NCBI GenBank assembly: GCA_016190665.1
Contig: JACPQD010000068.1
Coordinates: 94,529-158,528 of the forward strand
Direction: 5' to 3'
From: Chloroflexota bacterium
GTDB taxonomy: Bacteria > Chloroflexota > Dehalococcoidia > JACPQD01
DNA length: 64,000 bases
The translations under genes were made by a program, and so were the position numbers. Positions 56,592-64,000 of the stretch are shown here, one piece after another (the stretch's first letter is position 1; every line of letters starts with the position of its first letter). Under the pieces are notes generated by a model. The model searched no databases, was not told the origin of the DNA, and saw nothing but the letters and a program-made list of their open reading frames with translations.

Positions 56592-57398
56592 CTAAGTAGC
56601 CGTCGGCGTCTCGTCCCACCGATTGCCGGGAGCGTACGCGCAGAGCCAGTTCAGAGCAAAATGGCGCTCCATCGTCATCGAGCGCACGTAGGACCATTCG
56701 TCCGGCTTGAGGTCCCTGTAGGCCTTGCCGTTCACCCCGAAGTCGTCATGTACGATGGATTGTAGCTTTCCCTCTTTTCGCGCTTGTTTTGCCGTGAAAC
56801 TCACGATGTCGTCGTAGCTGTTGAAACCGGCTGCTCTGAGCTTCGGGTCGGCATTCAATTTGTCGCCCTCTTCAATGAGCTGGCGCGTTCGACTGCGCCA
56901 GTGCCATAGCTCCGCTAAACTTCGGGCCGCCTCTATTTCGTCATCTGCCCGCAGGCGCGCCGATTCAATGAACCCGGCGGCATCTTCGGAGGGGACGGCC
57001 TTGAGGATCTCGCCGTCGGCTTGCGTGCCGTAGAGTGGCAGATCAGGAAGAAGCTTGAGGTCCCACATGAGGACCTGGGCCGCCTCTACTCGCCACAGGG
57101 CGTCGGTCTGCTGTCGGTCGGTCATTGTCACCGCTGTGGCTTGCGCGTATTCTCGTTCCCGCGGGGACATGTCATTCCATAAGTCGAGCGCCTCCATGCG
57201 TCCCTGGAAGGCGTCTCGTCTCATCTCCATTTCGTTGACGAACTTTGTACGCTGGACTTCACCACTAGCTTGCAACAGGGTCTTGACCAGCTCCCGAGGC
57301 GGTGTGCCCATGGCGTAGACCACCACGCACCTCAGGATGATCAGTCGTTTGGCGACTTCCTGGGCGGATGGGCGGCGATTTCGATTCACAAACGACAT
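56592..57398 (-). CDS. DUF4272 domain protein
   Basis: The 268-residue protein shows the DUF4272 pattern: SAQEVAKRLIILRCVVVYAM at the start, LWRVEAAQVLMWDLKLLPDL in the middle and ELWHWRSRTRQLIEEGDKL toward the end. The family often occurs in polymorphic-toxin and immunity neighbourhoods. Function is unknown. It is the last member of the leftward run of accessory genes after the RHS gene. Confidence 0.8.
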   Translation of the reverse strand: MSFVNRNRRPSAQEVAKRLIILRCVVVYAMGTPPRELVKTLLQASGEVQRTKFVNEMEMRRDAFQGRMEALDLWNDMSPREREYAQATAVTMTDRQQTDALWRVEAAQVLMWDLKLLPDLPLYGTQADGEILKAVPSEDAAGFIESARLRADDEIEAARSLAELWHWRSRTRQLIEEGDKLNADPKLRAAGFNSYDDIVSFTAKQARKEGKLQSIVHDDFGVNGKAYRDLKPDEWSYVRSMTMERHFALNWLCAYAPGNRWDETPTAT

Positions 57399-57495
57399 CC
57401 TTTCGAAGTATCTTCCATAGACTTCTCGGCTGGCCTATCCCGTCCCCCCTTTGCAGGCGCCTCCCCATCGTGATCGGCCCCCGCAAAGGGGTTGC

Positions 57496-58429
57496 CTACG
57501 GCCGGGGATTGTCTCGCCGGATGTAGAAGACATCTCCCTGGTTGTTCCAGGCATTCGAGCCGTTCCAGAGAATGTGGACACTGTCAAAGCCGTCCACGCT
57601 AACTACAGGGTTCGCAAAACCCTGGGTGGCGTGGGTCAGGCTCTCGGCGGGCGACCACATGGTGCCGTCCCAGAGACTGTAGCGAATATCGGATGGATCA
57701 GCGTCTCCCCGCCAGACAACATGCACCTTCCCGCCCTTGCCGATGGCGGCTCGTGCTGGCGCGGCGTTTTGCTCGCTGGCCCACGATTTGAGCCGGGCGG
57801 CGCCAAACGCTGATCTCGTGGCAGTCATCGGTACGCCCGCGTCCAACCAGGCGCTCCCATTCCATCGCACAAAGGAAACCGAAGGCTCAATCGTAGCACT
57901 CGCCGCAACCAGATAAACATTGCCCATCGGGTCAACTGTGAGAGCGGGAATGCCGGACGCCTCGGTCCAGACTGCCTCGCCCAAGATGACTTCCGGAGGA
58001 GACCATGTGGCGCTAACCTTGCGACGATGCAGGATGCGCCCGCTGCCGGAGGCGAGGTTGTCCACATCCAGCCACACCACGTGGACCATACCCGAAGAAT
58101 CGGCGGCCACCGAGGGCGAAGAGGTACGATTTCCCTGCGACAGCTTGTCAGCAGGGGACCACGCCTTCCCATCCCAACGCCGGGTACAAGACCCGGCTAT
58201 CGCCTTGATTGTCGTCATTCCAGACGACGTGGACGCTGCCGTTCGAATCAACACCGACGGACGGCATTTCCGAAGAACTGCTGTCCTGGGAGAGGTTCAG
58301 GGGCTCAGAGGCATGCGCCATGGCCACGCCGGGATAGCCTGCGCCACCTTTCCGCGCGCCTTGGGCCGCGGACGGGGCCAACACAATGAGAGTCACTGCA
58401 AAGCCGACGAGCAACGCGGGGTTTCTCAT
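57496..58429 (-). pseudogene. secreted beta-propeller-like protein, single frameshift
   Basis: The N-terminal frame (58429 to about 58185) has a signal peptide (ALLVGFAVTLIVLAPSAAQG) and GSVHVVWNDDNQGDSRVLY. The sequence continues in the next frame as RRWDGKAWSPADKLSQG to 57496, with further repeats such as SGMVHVVWLDVDN, GNVYLVAAS and GKVHVVWRGD. These resemble sialidase/propeller repeats. Removing one G from the GGG at 58182-58184 restores one ORF of about 310 residues. It is either a recent inactivation or a base-calling error. Confidence 0.75.
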
Positions 58430-58680
58430 TTGCCTTCACTCCCGTGGTTCTTTTCAATATGCGCGGGGCCCAGCCGCTTGAGTTCTGCCAGGATTCCCTC
58501 ATTGAGCTCCACGGACTTCCGAAGAAGTTCAGTCTGCTCCTGGCAGATTTCCAGGCTCTTCGCGGTTAGATCCACCGCCTTTTGAGTGCCGCGTGACGAT
58601 CTCGGGATGAAGTAGAGCATCACGCCTAGAAAGAAGACGATAGGCAAAAAGTTGATGAACAATCCAAGAGCGTCACCCAT
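58426..58680 (-). CDS. small membrane-anchored coiled-coil protein
   Basis: From ATG 58680 (GGAGG six bases upstream) the product has 84 residues: one N-terminal membrane helix (LGLFINFLPIVFFLGVMLYF) and a charged helical tail with heptads (LEICQEQTELLRKSVELNEG). It resembles small DUF-type membrane proteins with a cytoplasmic coiled coil. Its stop overlaps the start of the propeller gene by four bases. Confidence 0.7.
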   Translation of the reverse strand: MGDALGLFINFLPIVFFLGVMLYFIPRSSRGTQKAVDLTAKSLEICQEQTELLRKSVELNEGILAELKRLGPAHIEKNHGSEGK

Positions 58681-59040
58681 GCCATACCTCCGTTGTCCAA
58701 ATAGCCTCCCACCAGGCCACCCAAGCCTTACCTGATTCCCTTGCGGCTTATGGCAGGACTTATATGGTAATACTCCGCTGGTTTCAGTTGAAGCGAAGAC
58801 CCATGTTCGAAAGGGGTGCGTTTCGTTTGGCGGTTGTCGATGACCGTCGGGGCGCTCATGCTCACGGGCAGGAACAAGGGCCGAGGCTCCCAAGAAGGGG
58901 GGAAGTCCAGTTCCACTCGCGCTGCGTCCCGGCGCGGACAGAGCGAGGATTAGTTCTGCAATGGAACCGTGTGCAAGCCGCCAGACCTGAAGCGATGAGC
59001 CAGCATTCGGACGATCAACTCATCGATACCAACATCGTTC
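58681..59040. other. spacer without recognised gene
   Basis: No family match is visible on either strand; short ORFs here look fortuitous. Confidence 0.4.
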
Positions 59041-59412
59041 TCAAGGGAAGCGCAGCTTTCCCGCCCGCCATTCCCGAAGCACCATTTCCGCTTCAAATCC
59101 TATAATACCCTTGTTTTCGCGCGCCAACTCTGATATGAGCGGCTCGCTGACTTCCGGAGCAAATTCAAGCGCTTTAGCTGCTGCACAAAGGCGTACCCAG
59201 TCGCTTGGGCTCTCAAGCAGCTTTATCAGACCAGCTCGGCCATCATCGCCCCGTGCGTGCATTTCCCTATACACAGCAAACAATTTGTCGTGTTCGCGGT
59301 TGGTGCGTTTGTAATCGCCCTCTTCGGTCGCTTTCCCGTGCGCTGCCGCAGCTTCCGCGTACCAGTCCGTGAGAGTGGGAACGTCAGCTTTATTGATGTT
59401 GCGCCGGCTCAT
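59041..59412 (-). CDS. DUF2019 domain protein
   Basis: The 123-residue protein fits DUF2019: NREHDKLFAVYREMHARGDD, LIKLLESPSDWVRLCAAAKA and the ending GFEAEMVLREWRAGKLRFP. The fold is HEAT-like. Members are common near RHS and polymorphic-toxin genes, where an immunity role is suspected. Function is not proven. Confidence 0.82.
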   Translation of the reverse strand: MSRRNINKADVPTLTDWYAEAAAAHGKATEEGDYKRTNREHDKLFAVYREMHARGDDGRAGLIKLLESPSDWVRLCAAAKALEFAPEVSEPLISELARENKGIIGFEAEMVLREWRAGKLRFP

Positions 59413-59473
59413 GGCATCAAAGGGGAGTACCCAAACGAGCCAGCCCAGCTCCGGCCGTTGTGTTCATCATGCC

Positions 59474-60301
59474 CTATCGGAGCGTATCATAGAAATTCTC
59501 GCCAGTTTCGATACGACGTGCCACATCTTGCGGGGACCAGATCACGAGAAACTCATACTTCTCAGCCCCGGGAGGAAGCTTGCCGACCTTCACGTCCACC
59601 TTACCGTCATATAGCCACCAGGCTGCCACCCGTCCTTCCTTGTCGTAATTGCCAGATCGGAACACCGGGTACTTAAAGCCCTTGACCTCGGCATGCCCGA
59701 TTACACGCCACCATCCCTCTTCAACAGCAACCCCCGGCCCCGTGAAAACGGGTGGGAACTTAGGTCCCGACTTCAGTATGGCGTCCACAGAAGGAGTCTC
59801 CCTGGAGATGAGGTTGAAAATCTGCACCAGATAGCCGGTTTTCGGATCGAGGAACACGTATTGCCCGAAGGCCTTCCTCTCATCGGAAAGAGGGATCTCA
59901 AACACGTCTCCGATCTTGAGTCGCACCCGGCGGCGTCTCTTGTAAGGCTCCGGGTGCGGCGCTTTGCCTTCCAGGACCTCAAGGAACTGCTGTTCCTTCT
60001 GCCGCCGTTCCTCATATTCGGGAACGTCCTGCCACTTCCTCAGGCTGAGCCCCTCCCTAATAACTCTTCCGGCCTCTTCCTTCAGTGTTTCATCCAGTTT
60101 GCCCCTGGCGCCAGCCAGCCAGCCCAGGGCCAGCACAAAGTCCGGATACGCATCAGGATCATCGAGCGATTCGCGGTATTGCTCCTTTACCACTTTGACG
60201 GCCCCCGAAATCGACCTACGATCTTCTAAGGCGCCCTCGAAGGCGATCTTGACATCTTGAGCCAGGTCATTTCCCATGATGTCCGTTTCCCAGGTGCCCA
60301 T
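59474..60301 (-). CDS. DUF4259-Imm26 fusion, probable immunity protein
   Basis: The 275-residue protein begins MGTWETDIMGNDLAQDVKIA, the DUF4259 signature (MGTWG.G.FEND.A.D). It then has an Imm26-type domain from about residue 125 with KIGDVFEIPLSDERKAFGQY and VQIFNLIS. Imm26 proteins protect against polymorphic toxins. The two domains normally occur in separate genes. It lies just downstream of an orphan toxin tail, which suggests that tail was its target. Confidence 0.8.
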   Translation of the reverse strand: MGTWETDIMGNDLAQDVKIAFEGALEDRRSISGAVKVVKEQYRESLDDPDAYPDFVLALGWLAGARGKLDETLKEEAGRVIREGLSLRKWQDVPEYEERRQKEQQFLEVLEGKAPHPEPYKRRRRVRLKIGDVFEIPLSDERKAFGQYVFLDPKTGYLVQIFNLISRETPSVDAILKSGPKFPPVFTGPGVAVEEGWWRVIGHAEVKGFKYPVFRSGNYDKEGRVAAWWLYDGKVDVKVGKLPPGAEKYEFLVIWSPQDVARRIETGENFYDTLR

Positions 60302-60378
60302 AAGCTTCCCTCCGTCAAACTCGTAGAAAACCGCTATGCGCCGAACTCTGAGAGGTGCCCGCGACTTAAGCGGATATC

Positions 60379-60600
60379 CTAGTGTCCCCCATAGTTGGCG
60401 CGCTCCAACAACTCATTGCCTATGGCGATTGCGTCCTCGTAGATGGGATTAGTGCGCGCGATACTGTTGATCTTGTTCCACAAAGTCCCGCCGTTTTTCC
60501 CCAAGCCGTACAGCTCGATAAGTACCTGCTCTGCCGCGCGTAACTGAGCACGGCAGTTCGAGTCATGGTGGTGCTGGCGGTGGCGTGGGGTTAGTAGATC
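60379..60600 (-). pseudogene. orphan C-terminal toxin fragment of a polymorphic toxin
   Basis: The reverse strand encodes, without a start codon, HHHDSNCRAQLRAAEQVLIE, then LYGLGKNGGTLWNKINSIAR, and NPIYEDAIAIGNELLERANY before a TAG at 60379. This matches C-terminal tails of RHS and related polymorphic toxins. It begins just after the end of the double-CXXCG immunity gene. It is too short for the automatic ORF threshold and lacks its N-terminal delivery part, as expected of a displaced toxin cassette. Confidence 0.65.
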
Positions 60601-61268
60601 CCCAGCGGCTCTCCCAGCTCTCTTGCTCTCGCTTTAGGCATCCAATGCGAAAGCCTGCCCGGCGAGAAGCCTCCAAAGTCACACTTGAGATCATCTGGCC
60701 TGACGAGGCGAAAGCCGGTTACTCTTCTATCACGAAGGAGTTGCGCTACCCGATCGGTGATGAAGATAAATTTTGGTAGGGGCCACACCATGAAGAAGTC
60801 GCTCCCATCCCATTGAGATTCCGCGATGAGGCGACTCGGCTCGTCGAAGCAAGAATATTTAATGCTGCCGCAGAAGGGGCAGGAGTAAGTGAGCTTCACT
60901 CCTGATTCAGGCGGCGCCATTCCTGCCCATCCGGTCACGACCAATTCGCTCAGCTCAGGCGGATCAATGAAGGACTTGTTCTTGAACTGTGCCCTCACGG
61001 GCCTCACTTCATAACCTGTGAACCCCTTCTCCTTGAAAAGCGCCAGGACGTGCTCCTGGACGAGACATTCGCTGTACCAGGTCCACACGATATCGTCGAC
61101 TGGTCGGCCTCTCAAGAGGACATTCAAGTCGTTCACACGTTCGCCGGCGCGCTTGTGCTCCGGATGAGCGGGACATTCAATCCCCTCGAGACCTTGATTG
61201 TCAGCCCATTCGGCCGACTTCCTGGTCGACTCAGGACTTCGGAACCTCCAGAATGACGGTTCAGTCAT
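60591..61268 (-). CDS. SitI6-like double-CXXCG immunity protein
   Basis: The 225-residue protein has a YSCPFCGSIKYSC motif near residue 130 and an N-terminal IECPAHPEH segment. The ending is VTGFRLVRPDDLKCDFGG. It resembles the myxobacterial gmx_para_CXXCG (double-CXXCG, SitI6) family. It begins 11 bases after the RHS toxin gene, in the standard toxin-immunity order. Only one full CxxCG motif is clear here, so it is a divergent member. Confidence 0.72.
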   Translation of the reverse strand: MTEPSFWRFRSPESTRKSAEWADNQGLEGIECPAHPEHKRAGERVNDLNVLLRGRPVDDIVWTWYSECLVQEHVLALFKEKGFTGYEVRPVRAQFKNKSFIDPPELSELVVTGWAGMAPPESGVKLTYSCPFCGSIKYSCFDEPSRLIAESQWDGSDFFMVWPLPKFIFITDRVAQLLRDRRVTGFRLVRPDDLKCDFGGFSPGRLSHWMPKARARELGEPLGIY

Positions 61269-61279
61269 GTCAGCGCTCT

Positions 61280-64000
61280 CTACCCCAGACCAAACTGTAC
61301 TACCATCCTAGCCAATTGTTCTAGAATCTCTGGCGCTTCAGCCTGCGGATGGGCGTCGCGAAAGTCCCTCCAGACCCTATTCCAGTTTCCGCCGCGGATC
61401 GTGTGCAGGCCGTTCGGATTGAAGCGATGATCGCCAGCCGGTATTCTGATGACGAACTCGTCGATATTGAGCCCGGCTCGCTCGAAGTATGACTTGAACT
61501 GTTGGGGAAGTAAGTGATGGAACTCTAGTCCGTCTCCGAAGCCGGCAGTTGGCGTAGGGTCGGGATTAGGTGAACCAGGTTCCCCCGCTATGCTCTGGCT
61601 GCCGACATCTGCCCCGCTGAGCCAGGCGGAGAGCATAGCCCAAATGGCGACCCCACCCGTTCCTGCGGCGATCGCGCCAAGAATCTCCCCGATTGTGGGG
61701 CTGCCGCCACCCACCACTCCACCAACCACCTCGCACGGAGTACACCACCGACTCGACTGACCTGTCGGGTCAGTAGCATTCGTAGCGCTGTCCTGAACGT
61801 AGGTGTACGGGTTTTGGCTGCCTGGACTTCTCGCGAACCCCCTAAACGGGTCCTTGCTGATGAACCTCCCTGTCGCTGGATCGTAGTAGCGCGCCCTGAG
61901 GTAAGTATAACCCAACGTGGCGTCATCCTGCTGGCCGGTGAAGCGGTATTCCGTGGAGCCGGCCCCAGAAGAGCTGCGTACGGCCCCAAACACGTCGTAC
62001 TTATAGGTGGCGGTGACGTTGCCGGAGCCATCGGTGAGCGCCTCGGTGCTGCCCAGGCCGTTGGTGAGGAAGTAGCTCTGGACTCCGGAGTTGTCCGTCT
62101 GGCTGATCAGGCCCACGCCGTAGACGTAGGTGTAGCTGCCGTCCTGCAGGATGACGGGGAGCTTGCTGTTGACGTCCCAGGTGTAGGTGGTGGTGTTGCC
62201 GCCCACGGTCTTCGAGTGCCGCAGCCCATCGCCGCGATAGGCGAAGCTGGCCGTGGGCGTGGCCGGCGCGCCTCCGGCCCAGACCACCTCGATGGCGGAG
62301 ACGAGGGCGTTATTCACCACACCGGTGAAGCTCACGTTGAGGGCGCCATCGCTGACGGCCACGGTGAAGGTGCGGTCCACGGCGATGTTCCTGCCCCCGG
62401 CGGCGGCGTAAACGTCGAAGTCGTCGAGGACCAGGTTCCCTTCCAGACTCACATCGAACTTGCGCTGCCCGGCGGCGCTGTAGTTGGGCTCGTTGAACTT
62501 CAGCTTGACGGTGTAGTCGCCCGCCTCGGACAGGGGGATGGCATAGCTGAAGGCGCCGCCGTGACGGTACTTCTGGTAGAGGGCGTCATCGGTGGTGTTG
62601 GCGATGGCCGAGGAAGTGGAGCCAGCCATGCCCATGCTGAAGAAGGTGTCCGGGAACCAGTTGTTGCCCGCGCCATCGACGTAGGTTGCGCCCCCGGCAT
62701 TCAAGCGCACCGGCGCCACCGGGCACAGAGGGGCGCTGCTGCTGTCAGTGACCTGGATGAGGCGGTTGAAGACATCCCAGCAGTCGGTGGTGGTGGTCCC
62801 CCCCGAAGTCACGCTCTTCTGGCTGCCGTTGTTATCGTAGGTGTAGGTCGCGCTGCCCGCCGCCGTCATCCGGTCGCCGTTATCGTAGGTGTAGCTGGTG
62901 GTCCCGCCCTGGACCCTGGTCAGCCGGTTGCCCACCGCATCATAGGTGTAGGACTGGGCGGTCTGGTCGCTGTAGGTGACGCCCGTGATCCGGTAGAGGT
63001 TGTCATAGGTATAGGACTCGGCGCCCGCCAGGTCCTGGACCGCCGTCCTTATCCCCGCGTTGTCCAGGGTGTAGGCGAAGCTGGTGAGCGGCGGGCCGCC
63101 AGTTCCAGCGACGATGCTGGCCAACTGGTCGGCGTTGTTGTAAGAGCGGATCTCGGTGACGCCCGTCGGGTAGGCGGTGGAGGTCAGGCGACCGGCGTCG
63201 TCGTAGCCGTAGGTGGTGACCTTAGTCAGCCAGTCGGTGACCGTGCTCAGGCGATTGGCGTCGTCATAGGCGTAGTCGACGGTCTTGCCGTCGGGATAGG
63301 TGATGCGCGTGCGGTTGCCTGCGGCATCGTACTGGTAGGAGACCACCTTGTTGCCCGGGAAGGTGACCGAGCTGAGCCGGTCCAGCTCATCGTAGGCATA
63401 GGTAGTCGTCCCGGTGCTGTCAGTCATCGAGGTGCGCCGGTTGGCCGTATCGTAAGCATGGCTTACGGCGCCCGTGGCATAGCGGATGGCCGTCAGCCGA
63501 TTTATGGCGTCATAGGTATAACCCGTTATGGCCCCGTTGGCGTCGAGCCGCTTGGTCCGGTTGCCCGCCCCATCGTAGGCGTAGGTCGTGGTCTTCCCCA
63601 GGGCGTCGGTCTCGCTGACCATGCGGTTGTTGTCATCGTAGGTCCACGTCCTGGTGTGGCCCCTGGCGTCGGTGAGCGAGGTACGGTTCCCGTTGTCGTC
63701 ATATCCATAAGCCGTGACGCCATTCGCCGCGTCGGTCACGGACGCCAGCCGCCTGTTGAGGTCGTAGACGAAGGCGGTGGTCTTGAGGTTGGGGTCGGTC
63801 ACCGAGGTCCGGTTGTTGGCGAAATCGTACACATAGGAGGTCACCTTGCCCCGGCCATCGGTGGTCGAGGTGAGGTTATTGTTGTTGTCGTAGGCGAAGG
63901 AGGTGACGTGGCCCAGGGGATCGGTGGCCGCGGTCTTGCGGCCCGCCAGGTCATAGGCCGTCGTCCAGGTCTTGTTGTAGGGGTCAGTGACCGTCGTCCG
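61280..64000 (-). CDS. RHS-repeat polymorphic toxin with malectin-like insert and SitA6/DUF2380-like toxin tail (partial)
   Basis: The frame is open to the right edge, so the N-terminus is missing; 907 codons are visible. Dozens of YD repeats (such as YDDNNRMVSETDALGKTTTY) run from the edge to about 62750. A malectin-like domain follows at about 62270-62710 (VRLNAGGATYVDGAGNNWF, YTVKLKFNEPNYSAAGQRKF). Next comes the RHS core end (LGYTYLRARYYDPATGRFIS, then NPYTYV). The last 80 residues are the toxin: EFHHLLPQQFKSYFERAGLN, GDHR, and GLHTIRGGNWNRVWRDF. This matches the HH-containing SitA6/DUF2380 toxin family. A cage-like RHS shell would deliver it between cells. Confidence 0.88.
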   Translation of the reverse strand, partial: RTTVTDPYNKTWTTAYDLAGRKTAATDPLGHVTSFAYDNNNNLTSTTDGRGKVTSYVYDFANNRTSVTDPNLKTTAFVYDLNRRLASVTDAANGVTAYGYDDNGNRTSLTDARGHTRTWTYDDNNRMVSETDALGKTTTYAYDGAGNRTKRLDANGAITGYTYDAINRLTAIRYATGAVSHAYDTANRRTSMTDSTGTTTYAYDELDRLSSVTFPGNKVVSYQYDAAGNRTRITYPDGKTVDYAYDDANRLSTVTDWLTKVTTYGYDDAGRLTSTAYPTGVTEIRSYNNADQLASIVAGTGGPPLTSFAYTLDNAGIRTAVQDLAGAESYTYDNLYRITGVTYSDQTAQSYTYDAVGNRLTRVQGGTTSYTYDNGDRMTAAGSATYTYDNNGSQKSVTSGGTTTTDCWDVFNRLIQVTDSSSAPLCPVAPVRLNAGGATYVDGAGNNWFPDTFFSMGMAGSTSSAIANTTDDALYQKYRHGGAFSYAIPLSEAGDYTVKLKFNEPNYSAAGQRKFDVSLEGNLVLDDFDVYAAAGGRNIAVDRTFTVAVSDGALNVSFTGVVNNALVSAIEVVWAGGAPATPTASFAYRGDGLRHSKTVGGNTTTYTWDVNSKLPVILQDGSYTYVYGVGLISQTDNSGVQSYFLTNGLGSTEALTDGSGNVTATYKYDVFGAVRSSSGAGSTEYRFTGQQDDATLGYTYLRARYYDPATGRFISKDPFRGFARSPGSQNPYTYVQDSATNATDPTGQSSRWCTPCEVVGGVVGGGSPTIGEILGAIAAGTGGVAIWAMLSAWLSGADVGSQSIAGEPGSPNPDPTPTAGFGDGLEFHHLLPQQFKSYFERAGLNIDEFVIRIPAGDHRFNPNGLHTIRGGNWNRVWRDFRDAHPQAEAPEILEQLARMVVQFGLG

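Noticed and set aside
1..64000. tRNA or rRNA genes
   Set aside because: No T-loop signature with a matching acceptor stem and no rRNA-like stretch was found on reading; a tRNAscan run would settle this.

Overview
The window is about 60% GC. It looks like chromosomal DNA of an uncultivated, probably anaerobic or microaerophilic bacterium, and most resembles Chloroflexota of the Dehalococcoidia type. That placement is inferred from gene content: indolepyruvate oxidoreductase beside aroF, a membrane-bound HdrD-like (FadF/EMO-type) protein, beta-oxidation genes, class II (B12-dependent) ribonucleotide reductase with NrdR, and an rpmH-rnpA-yidD-(propeller)-yidC-jag cluster. Spacers are also full of dispersed phrase-like repeats. 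I saw no rRNA, tRNA, insertion sequence or CRISPR array.

Layout. 1-2.9 kb: the start of a SNF2-type helicase running off the left edge, hairpin and dispersed repeats, small DUF2283/DUF4926 genes and a LysE exporter. 3-12.6 kb: iorA-iorB-thioesterase-aroF, a UbiA-family protein, an MFS remnant, the HdrD-like electron-transfer protein, a methyltransferase and a two-domain VOC protein. 12.6-18.8 kb: a strong promoter followed by a five-gene cassette: a coiled-coil protein, an apparent ATPase paralogue without a P-loop, an intact BrxD/DUF2791-like ATPase, an unknown protein and a SNF2 helicase. It looks like a BREX-related defence module without the core BREX genes. 18.9-21.1 kb: a GxxExxY remnant, a Panacea-type antitoxin with a small partner ORF, and a MazEF pair. 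21.2-25.6 kb: a fatty-acid activation and beta-oxidation operon with two tandem PHP proteins. 25.8-30.8 kb: radical SAM, metallo-beta-lactamase fold, ispE and a response regulator. 31.5-38.1 kb: the rpmH region, DedA, a TolB-like lipoprotein and a secreted lysozyme-like protein.

38.1-43.3 kb holds the most striking feature. Two fluoride (crcB-type) riboswitches lie back to back and are transcribed divergently from overlapping promoters. The leftward one leads into MoxR-DUF58-DUF4129. The rightward one leads into an alpha-alpha toroid (prenyltransferase-like) protein and a small two-helix membrane protein. None of these is a known fluoride exporter or fluoride-sensitive enzyme, and no crcB or CLC-F gene is visible in the window.

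43.3-56.2 kb is mostly housekeeping: a response regulator, a CBS protein, a glycosyltransferase, Crp/Fnr, nrdR-nrdJ, superoxide dismutase, a ferritin-like protein, YggT, proC, a YggS-type PLP protein and a TIGR03960-type radical SAM protein. 56.6-64 kb is a polymorphic-toxin island read leftward: an RHS protein with an inserted malectin-like domain and a SitA6/DUF2380-like C-terminal toxin, its probable double-CXXCG immunity protein, an orphan toxin tail, and a run of immunity-type genes (DUF4259-Imm26, DUF2019, DUF4272).
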